Notes: generated by a model not told the origin, from the sequence alone. A stretch of 48,962 nucleotides of DNA from Saprospiraceae bacterium (GCA_020631405.1 JAHDHH010000032.1:1-48962), one strand, 5' to 3'. Positions 17,119-25,733 are shown, counted from the first letter of the stretch. Numbers and translations are program-made.

Positions 17119-17886
17119 ATGATAAAGAGATTTCACCATTCTGTGTTTTTATTAGTCCTAGGGTTCTTCTTTGTCCAATGTGGAGAATCAGAACCAGAAA
17201 TTGACCTCAATTCTGTATTGTGCCTTAGCAATCCTACTGTGAGTAACAGTGATTGTTCAGCCTTCACACAAGACTTTTGTGAGAAGAGAGAATTAGATGC
17301 CTTGTTTTTACTATCAGATGAAATTAAGGAATCACTTCCCAATGCTTGTATGGAAACTAACGAAAGACTGCTTTTTAGAGATAATCTTGGTAATCAGACC
17401 GCCTTGGTGCTCCAATCTAAGTCACATACTATCTCGCCAAGGATAGTTACCTCTTCTCTACAATGCTCTGACGATAGTGACGAGGTGGTTCACTTTTGCC
17501 TGCAGTCCGAAATCTTCAGTATGAATTTTGATGCTCCTGTATTAGATAAGCCTATTAGTTTGGTACTATCAGTAGAGTTCTCATTACCTATAACAGAAGA
17601 CCTTAGACCCTATGAGGAAATAGTCATTCGAACCATCGATTTTTCGCCAGATTCTTCAGTTTTTGTTGAGCATTTTATTTACAAGACAGAGGAGACAGAC
17701 ATTCCACTCTTGAATGAAGAATATTATGGTGTGATTACCTTAAATGATCAAGAGTTCGCAGAAGTACATTCATATTACTATCCATCAGTTACGCCTAACC
17801 ATTTTAATAAGTTTTACTACTCACTATCTCAGGGAATAATTGGATTCGTGGATAATGATGGTAAGACCTGGTCCCTAGACGACTAG
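17119..17886 (+). CDS. Hypothetical lipoprotein
   Basis: 255 residues, no family recognised. Hydrophobic N-terminus (SVFLLVLGFFFVQC) ends in FVQC, an acceptable lipobox, so it is probably a lipid-anchored envelope protein. Mature region is acidic with six or so cysteines in the first 110 residues (LCLSNPTVSNSDCSAFTQDFCEKR, LQCSDDSDEVVHFCLQ), suggestive of disulfides, followed by a beta-rich, aromatic C-terminal half. It lies 22 bases after fabG and shares its stop bases with thiL (CTAG, 17883-17886). Function unknown. Confidence 0.7.
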   Translation: MIKRFHHSVFLLVLGFFFVQCGESEPEIDLNSVLCLSNPTVSNSDCSAFTQDFCEKRELDALFLLSDEIKESLPNACMETNERLLFRDNLGNQTALVLQSKSHTISPRIVTSSLQCSDDSDEVVHFCLQSEIFSMNFDAPVLDKPISLVLSVEFSLPITEDLRPYEEIVIRTIDFSPDSSVFVEHFIYKTEETDIPLLNEEYYGVITLNDQEFAEVHSYYYPSVTPNHFNKFYYSLSQGIIGFVDNDGKTWSLDD

Positions 17887-18917
17887 TCTTTAAAGTGGTT
17901 CCAACCTTGTGCCTTCATTGGGTGCATCTTGCCTCCAGAAGAGAATAGCTTGACACTATTCGCAGCTTCTACCACATCACCAATGATGTAGACATTGGGC
18001 ATGAATCTGACCTTATCTAAGTCTGACTCTTTTACAGTAAAGAGGAGTTCGTAGTCCTCTCCACCATTCAATGCACAGGTGATAGGATCAACATTAAACT
18101 TGAGTGCCATCATCTGAGTATCATCATGAATCGGAACCTTGATTTCCTCGACTATCATGCCAACGTTACTTGCCTTACTGATATGAAAGAGTTCACTAGC
18201 CAACCCGTCAGAAATATCAATCATCGAAGTAGGCTTGAGATCATGTTGAGCAAAATACTCAATCGTAGCCTTGCAAGCTTCTGGCTTAAGTTGTCTTTCT
18301 ATGAGATACGTGGCATTTTCTAGTTCTGGCTGGATGTCAGGTTGATTAAGGTAGAGTTGTTTTTCTCTTTCGAGCAATTGGAGGCCTACATAAGCAGCTC
18401 CAAGATCACCTGTGACGCAGATTATATCATCTACTTGAGCACCAGATCGACGAACAATATCTTCTTGCTTTGCTTCGCCTATAGCTGTCACACTAATGAT
18501 CATACCCTTAGGTGAAGAAGTCATGTCTCCACCAATGAGGTCTACATTGTACATCTTGCATGCCGTCTTAATCCCATCATAAAGCTCGTCCAAGGCTTCT
18601 ACCGAATACTTGCTTGATATAGCTAGGGAAACTGTGATCTGCGTTGGGGTAGCATTCATAGCGTAGATGTCAGATAGATTTGTGACTACAGCCTTGTACC
18701 CAAGATGCTTAAGTGGTGTATAAACTAGGTCAAAGTGAATACTTTCTACCATCATATCTGAAGTAACTACATGACACTTGCCGTTGCCTATATCAATGAC
18801 AGCTGCATCATCACCTATGCCAAGTACAGTACTGTCTTGGTATTGCTTGACATCCTTAGTCAGATGCTTGATCAGTCCGAATTCTCCAAGTGTGTTGACG
18901 TCTGTATGTTTACTCAT
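17883..18917 (-). CDS. thiL: Thiamine-monophosphate kinase
   Basis: 344 residues. Phosphorylates thiamine monophosphate to the active pyrophosphate cofactor with ATP. The AIR-synthase-like N-terminus carries GEFGLIKHLTKDV and the ATP/Mg site VLGIGDDAAVID; then VTSDMMVESIHFDLVYTPLKHLGYKAVVTNLSDIYAM, LIGGDMTSSPKGMIISVTAIGEA and the C-terminal SMIDISDGLASELFHI and NGGEDYELLFTV. All are ThiL hallmarks. Translation starts inside the end of the upstream rluA gene (8-base overlap). Other thiamine genes are absent. Confidence 0.95.
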   Translation of the reverse strand: MSKHTDVNTLGEFGLIKHLTKDVKQYQDSTVLGIGDDAAVIDIGNGKCHVVTSDMMVESIHFDLVYTPLKHLGYKAVVTNLSDIYAMNATPTQITVSLAISSKYSVEALDELYDGIKTACKMYNVDLIGGDMTSSPKGMIISVTAIGEAKQEDIVRRSGAQVDDIICVTGDLGAAYVGLQLLEREKQLYLNQPDIQPELENATYLIERQLKPEACKATIEYFAQHDLKPTSMIDISDGLASELFHISKASNVGMIVEEIKVPIHDDTQMMALKFNVDPITCALNGGEDYELLFTVKESDLDKVRFMPNVYIIGDVVEAANSVKLFSSGGKMHPMKAQGWNHFKD

Positions 18918-19560
18918 GTTCTATTTTTGCTTGCCATGCGATATCCCAAAGAGGGTCTTGCTTAGGCTGTTGTACAAAAAGATGTTGTTCTCCTTGATAG
19001 TTAAATGATAGTTCGTAGGCGTGTAAGTATAGACTTCTATCCTTGTTGCCCCTCCTAGCTCCATATTTTACATCACCTTTGATAAAGGCTCCTTGATCAG
19101 CTAATTGGCACCTAATCTGATGAAACCTACCAGTAAGCAAGGTAACCTCTAACACAAGGTAGTTGTCTAATGTTTTTAAGACTCTATAGTCAATCTGTGC
19201 CAGCTTGCCATGTTCCTTATCTGTAATCCTTGCCTTATTGTGCTTGCCATCTCTGATGAGGTAGTGCTCTAGGCGACCAGATTCAGCTAGGCTGCCTTTA
19301 GAACATATGGCTAAGTATTTTTTAGTGCTAGACTCATCATTGATCGCTTCTTGTATCGCTTCCACTGCCTTCTTCTTGATGGTAGCAGTCATTAGACCAC
19401 TTACCGGAGTATCCAACCTCTGATTGATGTGGACAAAGCCGTGCTTTTTTTCTAGTTGACCTTGAACACTATGTAGGTCTAGAGTACTAGATACGCTTTG
19501 AATGCCTGATGGCTTGTTGATCACAAGAAACGCATCGGATGTATAAATGAGTTTTGCCAT
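18910..19560 (-). CDS. RluA-family pseudouridine synthase
   Basis: 216 residues. Isomerises specific uridines in rRNA or tRNA. Core motifs: ILVINKPSG-type start FLVINKPSGIQS, catalytic-Asp region NQRLDTPVSGLM, KKYLAICSKG, and the C-terminal VTLLTGRFHQIRCQLADQGAFIKGDVKYGA. Short N-terminus without an S4 domain, similar in size to RluA/TruC-type enzymes rather than RluD. First base overlap with thiL (ATG of thiL lies within its last codons), and a 38-codon ORF precedes it by 8 bases, so the unit is 38-aa ORF, rluA-like, thiL. Confidence 0.9.
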   Translation of the reverse strand: MAKLIYTSDAFLVINKPSGIQSVSSTLDLHSVQGQLEKKHGFVHINQRLDTPVSGLMTATIKKKAVEAIQEAINDESSTKKYLAICSKGSLAESGRLEHYLIRDGKHNKARITDKEHGKLAQIDYRVLKTLDNYLVLEVTLLTGRFHQIRCQLADQGAFIKGDVKYGARRGNKDRSLYLHAYELSFNYQGEQHLFVQQPKQDPLWDIAWQAKIEHE

Positions 19561-19568
19561 AGAGTGGG

Positions 19569-19685
19569 TTATTCGACTTCTTCGTAGTCGGTATAAGGTG
19601 AAGAATCATCAGCTTCGCCTATCGTCGGTCTAGTCGAATATTTATACGCTATGAAAAGAATTGCTCCAATTATTAAGAACTTCAT
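19569..19685 (-). CDS. 38-residue membrane-anchored small protein, DUF4834-like
   Basis: ATG at 19683-19685, TAA at 19569-19571. The product MKFLIIGAILFIAYKYSTRP has one N-terminal transmembrane segment, and the rest is an acidic tail ending in YTDYEEVE. The layout and the DYEEV ending resemble the Bacteroidota DUF4834 proteins, which are usually longer (about 80-100 residues); that link is from memory and tentative. A TAnnTTTG box sits about 22 bases upstream and the stop is 8 bases before the rluA-like gene, so it looks like the first gene of that operon. Confidence 0.6.
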   Translation of the reverse strand: MKFLIIGAILFIAYKYSTRPTIGEADDSSPYTDYEEVE

Positions 19686-19707
19686 TTGAATATTCTGATG
19701 TTGTTGG

Positions 19708-19715
19708 CAAAGTTA
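19708..19715 (-). promoter_or_regulatory. Putative -7 element for the 38-aa ORF/rluA/thiL operon
   Basis: On the minus strand TAACTTTG is an exact TAnnTTTG. A TTTG lies about 14 bases further upstream, shorter than the usual spacer, so only the -7 box is claimed. Confidence 0.45.
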
Positions 19716-19855
19716 GCATAGATTTTATTCAAAGGACGGATATCCTCAACACTAACATAAAAAACCACAACGAATGCACAAAACACGACCAAGTATCCTT
19801 AGTCTTTAAGGTGTATTAAGCTAAAATGCAGCATTGTTAACAGTATTCCAATTGA

Positions 19856-20470
19856 TTGCAGAGGCCGAATGAAGCAGATGTAAGACATTTGGAATACCTT
19901 TGTAAGCGTGACTGCACATCTATACTTATGACTAAAAAAGAACTAGCGGAGATACTGGATTACTTTCCAGAAATAGAGTTACCAGTGTCCTTAGCTCCGG
20001 ACTCCATAAAGGATATTAGCTCTACCAACAAGCACCTTCCAGAAAGACTTCAATTGTTAATATTCTCTACTTGGGAAGAAGGAATTGACGAAGATGGAGA
20101 GATTATTCCTTGCTTTGAATTAGAAGCACAAGACGATTTTTATACAATAGTTTACTGGAAAGCGAATTTATTGAGCCACGAATTTGTATTAGCTACGATA
20201 AGTAGAGAGAATCAGACTATTATTTCAAAAAAGATAATTGCAGGATTGATCTCGGATGGTGATAGAGTAGTGCAATCAGTAGCTAACATACAAGAGGATA
20301 ACATTATCCATATTATGGCAGGCGAAATGGGTCCTAACTCTTCTGACTACAATCCCTTGTCAAGTAATGCCTTCTTTATGGAAATACTTCCTGGAGGCAA
20401 CATTTATTCACAAAAAGAAGATCAACCATTAGCATGGGTAGAAAGCGAAAAAAGTACACCACAGGACTAA
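19856..20470 (+). CDS. Hypothetical protein overlapping rnr
   Basis: 204 residues, not recognised. Starts at TTG 19856 (a TGA stop precedes it directly); the first ATG is at 19928 after 24 codons. Contains many aspartate and glutamate residues, short hydrophobic strands (DDFYTIVYWKANLLSHEFVLATIS; RVVQSVANIQEDNIIHIMAGEMG) and no signal peptide or membrane segment, so probably a soluble beta-rich cytoplasmic protein. Its last 37 bases overlap the 5' end of rnr in a different frame, implying translational coupling with ribonuclease R. Confidence 0.65.
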   Translation: MQRPNEADVRHLEYLCKRDCTSILMTKKELAEILDYFPEIELPVSLAPDSIKDISSTNKHLPERLQLLIFSTWEEGIDEDGEIIPCFELEAQDDFYTIVYWKANLLSHEFVLATISRENQTIISKKIIAGLISDGDRVVQSVANIQEDNIIHIMAGEMGPNSSDYNPLSSNAFFMEILPGGNIYSQKEDQPLAWVESEKSTPQD

Positions 20471-22599
20471 GTACTGAAGAACTCAAGAAGAAGGTATACC
20501 AGCTATATCTAGGAAATCCAAGAAAAAAATACGCTGCAAAACAAATATTAGGTAAGCTCAACGTTGACAAAAGCGTAGATTCTATAAAACACGTATTAGA
20601 AGTATTGAGGACAGAAGGCAAGCTGATGTCCTACGATGATAAGACATATAAGCTCAACCGAAAGAAAGCTTCGTCCTCTCCAGACAATGGACCAAAGAGA
20701 ACATTCATCGGCACCATAGATATGACTAGGTCAGGGAGTGCCTTCCTAATCGTCGAAGGCCTAGAGAACGACCTACATATCATACCCTCTAAGCTCAATG
20801 GGGCTATGGATGGAGATAGAGTCGAGGTATCAGCTACATTTCCGAAAGGCAGAAGAAGAGGAGAAGCCACTGTTAAGTCTATTGTCAAGAGAAAAATTAG
20901 CTCTATTGTAGGCAAAATCTATTTTCAGAAGAAGTATGGAGTGGTAGATGCCATGCACACTAGAGAGCCAATGGTCATCTATGTCAACTTAGATGAAGCA
21001 GGAAAAGCAAAGGACGAAGACGTAGTCATAGTAGAGATTACTGATTGGGGCAAGGGCCAAAACAAAGCTATCTGGGGTAAGGTCAGAGAAGTCATTCCTG
21101 AGGAGAATGTCAATGAAGTTTCAATGCAATCTATCTTGAGTTTGAATGGTTTTGACAGTTTCTTCCCTGATGAGGTTGAGGCTGAGATGGCACAGATTCC
21201 TGATGAGATCCCAATGGAGGATATCGAAGAAAGACGAGATTTTAGAGAAATACTGACGTTGACTATTGATCCAGATACAGCCAAGGATTTTGATGATGCT
21301 ATCTCATATAGGGTCCTAGAAAACGATCAAGTGGAAGTCGGTGTACACATTGCAGATGTCACCCACTACCTTAGGGCAAACACTGCCTTGGACAAAGAGG
21401 CGTTCAATAGAAGCACCTCTGTGTATTTGGTAGATCGTTGTATTCCAATGCTACCAGAAAAACTCTCCAACAACCTCTGCTCATTGATGCCAAAGGTGGA
21501 TAGATTGGCCTTTTCAGCAGTATTCACACTAGACAACAAGTATAATATAGTGGATAGGTGGTTTGGGAAGACTATCATCCATTCTGCTAGAAGATTTACC
21601 TACGAGGAGGCTCAAGAGAGGCTTGAAGGTAACCCAGGAGACTATGCAGAAGAGCTCAAAGTGCTTGCTAAGATTGCTCAAAAATTCAGAAAGCGTAGGT
21701 TCAAAGAAGGAGCAATCAACTTTGATTCTGAGGAGGTCAAGTTTAGACTAGACGAAACAGGCAAACCCATAGACCTCTATGTCAAAGAAAGAAAGGAGTC
21801 ACACCTACTTGTGGAAGATTTCATGCTATTAGCAAATAAAGAAGTAGCCCTACATATTGAGAGAAAGCAGCAAACCACAAGCGAAATACCATTCGTCTAC
21901 AGGATACATGACGAGCCTAATATGGACAAGCTCTATGAGCTGAGTCTGTTTGCTAGAGAGTTAGGGTTTTCTTTTAATGTAGATACACCTCAGAACATCA
22001 AGGATTCTATCAATAGACTTGCAGAAGAATCAAAGAAGAATGAGACACTAAAGTTACTAGAGCCAATAGCTATCAGATCTATGGCAAAAGCAGTGTATTC
22101 CTCGGAGAATATCGGACACTTCGGCCTTGGGTTTAGTCACTATGCTCACTTCACTTCTCCAATTAGAAGATATGCGGATGTCTTAGTTCACAGGATCCTC
22201 TTTGACAACCTTACAGAGACTAAGAGGCGAGACAAGGAGCTCTTAGAAAAGCAATGTATGCACATCTCAGCACAGGAAAAGAAAGCAACTGAAGCAGAGA
22301 GAGAATCAATAAAGTACAAGCAAGTCGAGTATATGCTTGACAAGGTTGGTCAGTCATTCGATGCGATCATATCCGGTATCATAGAGAAAGGGCTATTTGT
22401 AGAAATACCAGAATCAAAAGCAGAAGGACTCCTTCCTTTTGAGTCTATAGACGAGGACTTTGACTTGACCAATGGTAATCTCAAGGCAGTATCACAGCAG
22501 TCAGATACCACCTATAAGTTGGGTGGTAAGATTAGGGTAACTCTTATTGATGCGAATCTTGAAGCAAAGCAGTTAGAGTTTAGGTTGGCGGAAAACTAA
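20434..22599 (+). CDS. rnr: Ribonuclease R (RNB-family 3'-5' exoribonuclease)
   Basis: 721 residues, in the 700-800 range of RNase R. Processive 3'-5' degradation of structured RNA. Basic N-terminus (MGRKRKKYTTG) and winged helix (KYAAKQILGKLNV), cold-shock domains about 75-240 (GSAFLIVEGLENDLHIIP; GDRVEVSATFPKGRRRGEA), the catalytic RNB domain with LTIDPDTAKDFDDAIS at about 275-292 (the metal-binding aspartates), SNNLCSLMPKVDRLAFSAVFT, GLGFSHYAHFTSPIRRYADVLVHR, and C-terminal S1 domain (GQSFDAIISGIIEKGLFVEIPESKAEGLLPF). Starts at ATG 20434 inside the preceding gene, out of frame with it. Confidence 0.96.
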   Translation: MGRKRKKYTTGLSTEELKKKVYQLYLGNPRKKYAAKQILGKLNVDKSVDSIKHVLEVLRTEGKLMSYDDKTYKLNRKKASSSPDNGPKRTFIGTIDMTRSGSAFLIVEGLENDLHIIPSKLNGAMDGDRVEVSATFPKGRRRGEATVKSIVKRKISSIVGKIYFQKKYGVVDAMHTREPMVIYVNLDEAGKAKDEDVVIVEITDWGKGQNKAIWGKVREVIPEENVNEVSMQSILSLNGFDSFFPDEVEAEMAQIPDEIPMEDIEERRDFREILTLTIDPDTAKDFDDAISYRVLENDQVEVGVHIADVTHYLRANTALDKEAFNRSTSVYLVDRCIPMLPEKLSNNLCSLMPKVDRLAFSAVFTLDNKYNIVDRWFGKTIIHSARRFTYEEAQERLEGNPGDYAEELKVLAKIAQKFRKRRFKEGAINFDSEEVKFRLDETGKPIDLYVKERKESHLLVEDFMLLANKEVALHIERKQQTTSEIPFVYRIHDEPNMDKLYELSLFARELGFSFNVDTPQNIKDSINRLAEESKKNETLKLLEPIAIRSMAKAVYSSENIGHFGLGFSHYAHFTSPIRRYADVLVHRILFDNLTETKRRDKELLEKQCMHISAQEKKATEAERESIKYKQVEYMLDKVGQSFDAIISGIIEKGLFVEIPESKAEGLLPFESIDEDFDLTNGNLKAVSQQSDTTYKLGGKIRVTLIDANLEAKQLEFRLAEN

Positions 22600-22625
22600 A
22601 TAATGCTCTACGAATAACAAAAGTC

Positions 22626-22892
22626 GTGCAAACGTCAATAACTGAAAATTCTTTTAGTGAGCAAACAGATCTTGAAGTGAATAACGTTAACCAGCAAATT
22701 GAAGCAGAAATGTTTAGTCAAATGCAATCTCTTATGTATGAATACTTTACTTCTGAAGATATAAATTGTACAAATGCAAATAATCCACTTCAATCATTGG
22801 GTTCTATGGATTTAACTAATGAACCTGCCGATGATGCATATGATTTTGATTTTGTTGTGGTAGATTATGATAGAATCAATGGTTGTCCTTAG
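22626..22892 (+). CDS. Hypothetical acidic small protein
   Basis: 88 residues from GTG 22626, or about 60 from ATG 22710. Strongly acidic and rich in Asn/Gln/Ser; no known domain. AT-richer and less codon-biased than the surrounding housekeeping genes. Ends with NGCP inside the next ORF (26-base overlap), so it could be an upstream coupled ORF or a fragment. Modest confidence that it is a gene at all. Confidence 0.45.
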   Translation: MQTSITENSFSEQTDLEVNNVNQQIEAEMFSQMQSLMYEYFTSEDINCTNANNPLQSLGSMDLTNEPADDAYDFDFVVVDYDRINGCP

Positions 22893-23748
22893 ATATATAG
22901 CTACTTTTTTACTTCTATTATTTCTACAGATGTCTTGTGGTTCGGCTCTTTCTTTAAATAATACAAAAGAGAATAGTTCTAAACCAATTGAGCTAAAAAT
23001 TACCACATTTGCGGAAAGACATAGAGTGGTTGCTGAAGGAAGTCTTTTTGTAAAACAAATGCCTTATAACCTAATACCTAATGACAATCTTACCTCCCAA
23101 TATAAGTTCTTGACTTCTATAGATACAATTCATACCACCTGGTATCAGCATAAAAGTTATTACTATACTTGGAATATTGACTCTATAAATGAGACGTATA
23201 GAGCATCTATTATTGATAGTCGTAACCTTACTAAATATACTGCACCATCAGGCAGAAAAACTGAGCAAATTGACACTATTTGTGTAGGTACTGTTTATCA
23301 TAAAATAGATTCAATTAGATACCTTAGAGATGAACTTGTTTCAGACACATTGAATGTTTCCTATATTCAATATTATTCATTTAGTGGTACAACAAGAAGA
23401 GATTCTGTAGAACAGCATGCTAAATATATTTCAGGTTCTCATGATGGATTGGCTCTAACTGGTTTATGCATGAAAAGAAGTGGATACTTCCCTGCAAAAA
23501 TAACACATATTATACGACCTAGCCAATGGTGGAATAATCAGAAGCATAAACATAAATGGCATAAGTTTTTTGATTTAGGAAGTAACGTAACTAACACTAT
23601 TTGTGAAGTTAAGGGACCGAATAATTTTGTGCCGTGCATTACATCAATAGATGACCTCGAGTCATACGTCAAAACTCTAGTACCGGAAAAAAGAAAGAAA
23701 GACAACATTTATATTCTTACAAACCCGAAGATATTAGACGAATACTAA
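22879..23748 (+). CDS. Hypothetical lipoprotein, lineage-specific
   Basis: 289 residues from ATG 22879 (the ATG at 22867 adds 4). A good lipoprotein signal, VVLRYIATFLLLLFLQMSCGS with a C after LQMS, places it in the envelope. The mature part is beta-rich with many Tyr/Thr/Ser (KFLTSIDTIHTTWYQHKSYYYTWNID; NVSYIQYYSFSGTT), a basic-aromatic patch SQWWNNQKHKHKWHKFF and a Lys-rich C-terminus. No family recognised. AT-rich, overlapping the acidic ORF, followed by a noncoding stretch: looks like acquired or fast-evolving accessory DNA between rnr and the DUF819 gene. Confidence 0.65.
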   Translation: MVVLRYIATFLLLLFLQMSCGSALSLNNTKENSSKPIELKITTFAERHRVVAEGSLFVKQMPYNLIPNDNLTSQYKFLTSIDTIHTTWYQHKSYYYTWNIDSINETYRASIIDSRNLTKYTAPSGRKTEQIDTICVGTVYHKIDSIRYLRDELVSDTLNVSYIQYYSFSGTTRRDSVEQHAKYISGSHDGLALTGLCMKRSGYFPAKITHIIRPSQWWNNQKHKHKWHKFFDLGSNVTNTICEVKGPNNFVPCITSIDDLESYVKTLVPEKRKKDNIYILTNPKILDEY

Positions 23749-24189
23749 AACAATTGAAGATTAGACTTTCCATTAAAGCAAAGATGAAAGAGATTTTAGT
23801 ATTATAAAATAACTGATCCCATGATGTTGTGTAACTAGCTAGTTATGACTGTACTTGAGATAGGTTGAAATTGACTACCGTTGACTCTTAAAACTTAAGT
23901 CATGCAACTTGCCATCAGTACTGTATTTACCAATAGCCAATTCTTTATGGGAAAGGAATGGACAAATTGGTAGTCCATCAGACTATTATGGATTTATTTT
24001 GCAAGTCTGATATTCTAATGTAGACTAAGGAGGAAATTCTTTAGGATTAAATAATGTGATATAATCTTGGGTTAATAACCCTATAAATAATCCAATAGTT
24101 TTTAGTTTTAACGAGTATATTCAGGATTTATATGATAATTTCAATGCTAATGTTCTTGGTAATCCATTAACTAATCAGAAATTTCTTTT
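23749..24189. other. 441-bp AT-rich gap with several inverted repeats and coding echoes
   Basis: No intact gene. Inverted repeats: palindrome TAACTAGCTAGTTA (23832-23845); CTTAA/TTAAG hairpin (23887-23899); TAGTC/GACTA (23971-23985); AGTCT/AGACT (24004-24026); GGGTT/AACCC (24069-24081). At 23902 an ATG opens a 23-codon frame MQLAISTVFTNSQFF... that parallels the DUF819 start MNLAINPVFTN. A second open stretch of about 40 codons before the DUF819 ATG (containing FNEYIQDLYDNFN) has no start codon. I read it as decayed DNA, with a structured RNA as the less likely alternative. Confidence 0.5.
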
Positions 24190-25587
24190 ATGAACCTAGC
24201 CATCAACCCTGTCTTTACCAATGATGCCATCACATTTGGTATACTAATGACTGTCCTCGCTTTGATCTTCTATACTTCTGGGCTTAAGTCTACAGGGTGG
24301 CAGAAATTTTATCGGTTTGTACCAGCCCTACTCCTTTGTTATTTCTTGCCGGCTTTTCTTAACTATCCTCTTGGTATCATAGCACCTCATTGGTACAATG
24401 ATGGATTATTTGACCTGTTATCCAAGTACAATCTGAACCTACCATCAGGACTAAGCTATGACCAGATTACGACTTTTCTCAGTGAGTCAGGAGTCCCAAC
24501 TGCCGAGTATAAGGCCATGCAAGGTCATAGTAAGTTGTACTATGTAGCTTCACGATTTTTACTGCCAGCCAGTTTGATCTTATTTTGCTTAAGTATAGAC
24601 TTAAAAGGCCTAGTAAATCTTGGTCCAAAGTCATTGATCATGTTTCTTACTGCGACGTTTGGAATCATCATTGGTGGTCCGATAGCATTGTTATTTATCT
24701 CTACAGTAGCGCCAGATGTGATTCAAGCTTCACCAGATGAAGTATGGAGAGGCTTGTCTACAGTAGCAGGAAGTTGGATTGGGGGAGGAGCTAACCAGAC
24801 AGCGATGAAGGAGATCTATAACGTGGCAGACAATCTATTTGGGACAATGATAGTAGTAGATGTAGTCGTAGCTAATATATGGTTGGGATTTTTGCTCTAT
24901 GGAGCAAATATATCTGATAGGATTGATGGTTGGTTGAAGGCAGACAATAGCGCAATTCAGGAGCTAGTGAAGAAGGTATCAGACTATAGATCAAGTATCG
25001 AGGTGATGCCAACCAAGACTAACCTATTTGTCTTGATGGCAGTTGCCTTTGGTGGAGTTGCCCTTAGTCATTGGGGAGCGGATGTCATCACACCATTTAT
25101 GAAAAGTAAGCAAGCATTCTTAGCTCAATATAGACTAGATAGTCTCACTTCTCACTTCTTTTGGTTAATAGTGATCTCAACTACGTTTGGCTTAACCTTG
25201 TCATTTACAAAGGCAAGAAAACTAGAAGGTGTCGGAGCTTCGAGATGGGGAGCTATCTTCATTTATATACTTGTCACGACTATTGGGATGAAAATGAATC
25301 TTGGTGAAGTGTTTGATAACTTAGGGTTGTTCGCTGTAGGTATCGTGTGGATGCTAGTTCATGTGATATTACTTTTAACCATGGCTAAGTTGATCAAGGC
25401 ACCATTCTTTTTTGTAGCGGTTGGTAGTCAGGCTAATATTGGAGGAGCAGCATCGGCGCCAGTTGTTGCTTCTGCATTCAATGAATCACTTGCTCCAGTT
25501 GGTGTATTGATGGCAGTATTGGGATATGCTTTGGGTACATATGGAGCTATTATTTGTGCAACATTGATGCAAGCAGTATCAGGATAA
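24190..25587 (+). CDS. DUF819 family integral membrane protein
   Basis: 465 residues with about 11-12 membrane segments. The DUF819 (YjcL-type) signature VWRGLSTVAGSWIGGGANQTAMKEIY is clear, with VDVVVANIWLGFLLYG after it and a C-terminal repeat-like half ending in VGSQANIGGAASAPVVASAFNESLAPVGVLMAVLGYALGTYGA. The inverted-repeat topology suggests a secondary transporter related to the GltS/CPA-like superfamily; the substrate is unknown. Stands alone: 146 bases separate it from the next gene. Confidence 0.88.
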   Translation: MNLAINPVFTNDAITFGILMTVLALIFYTSGLKSTGWQKFYRFVPALLLCYFLPAFLNYPLGIIAPHWYNDGLFDLLSKYNLNLPSGLSYDQITTFLSESGVPTAEYKAMQGHSKLYYVASRFLLPASLILFCLSIDLKGLVNLGPKSLIMFLTATFGIIIGGPIALLFISTVAPDVIQASPDEVWRGLSTVAGSWIGGGANQTAMKEIYNVADNLFGTMIVVDVVVANIWLGFLLYGANISDRIDGWLKADNSAIQELVKKVSDYRSSIEVMPTKTNLFVLMAVAFGGVALSHWGADVITPFMKSKQAFLAQYRLDSLTSHFFWLIVISTTFGLTLSFTKARKLEGVGASRWGAIFIYILVTTIGMKMNLGEVFDNLGLFAVGIVWMLVHVILLLTMAKLIKAPFFFVAVGSQANIGGAASAPVVASAFNESLAPVGVLMAVLGYALGTYGAIICATLMQAVSG

Positions 25588-25677
25588 TTAGGTCATTCGA
25601 CGTATATAAAAAACATATATACCTGATAGTCAGTACATTTGGAATAAGCAAAACATAAAAAAGAGCTATATTTTAAC

Positions 25678-25685
25678 TATCTTTG
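25678..25685 (+). promoter_or_regulatory. Putative -7 element for the GT5-like/DUF4270/glmS unit
   Basis: TATCTTTG fits TAnnTTTG, 48 bases ahead of the ATG at 25734. In the same gap, an AT-rich 7-bp hairpin (GTATATA 25602-25608, TATATAC 25616-25622) lies within a longer TATCAGG/CCTGATA inverted repeat (25577-25583/25622-25628), possibly ending the DUF819 transcript. Confidence 0.45.
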
Positions 25686-25733
25686 CACTCCCAAATTACG
25701 GGTGAACCCCTTTCGAATTAAGAAAATCGAAGT

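Noticed and set aside
25577-25628. TATCAGG/CCTGATA inverted repeat after DUF819 as a terminator
   Set aside because: The arms are 38 bases apart, the inner stem is AT-only, and no T-run follows, so I noted it only in the neighbouring promoter entry.
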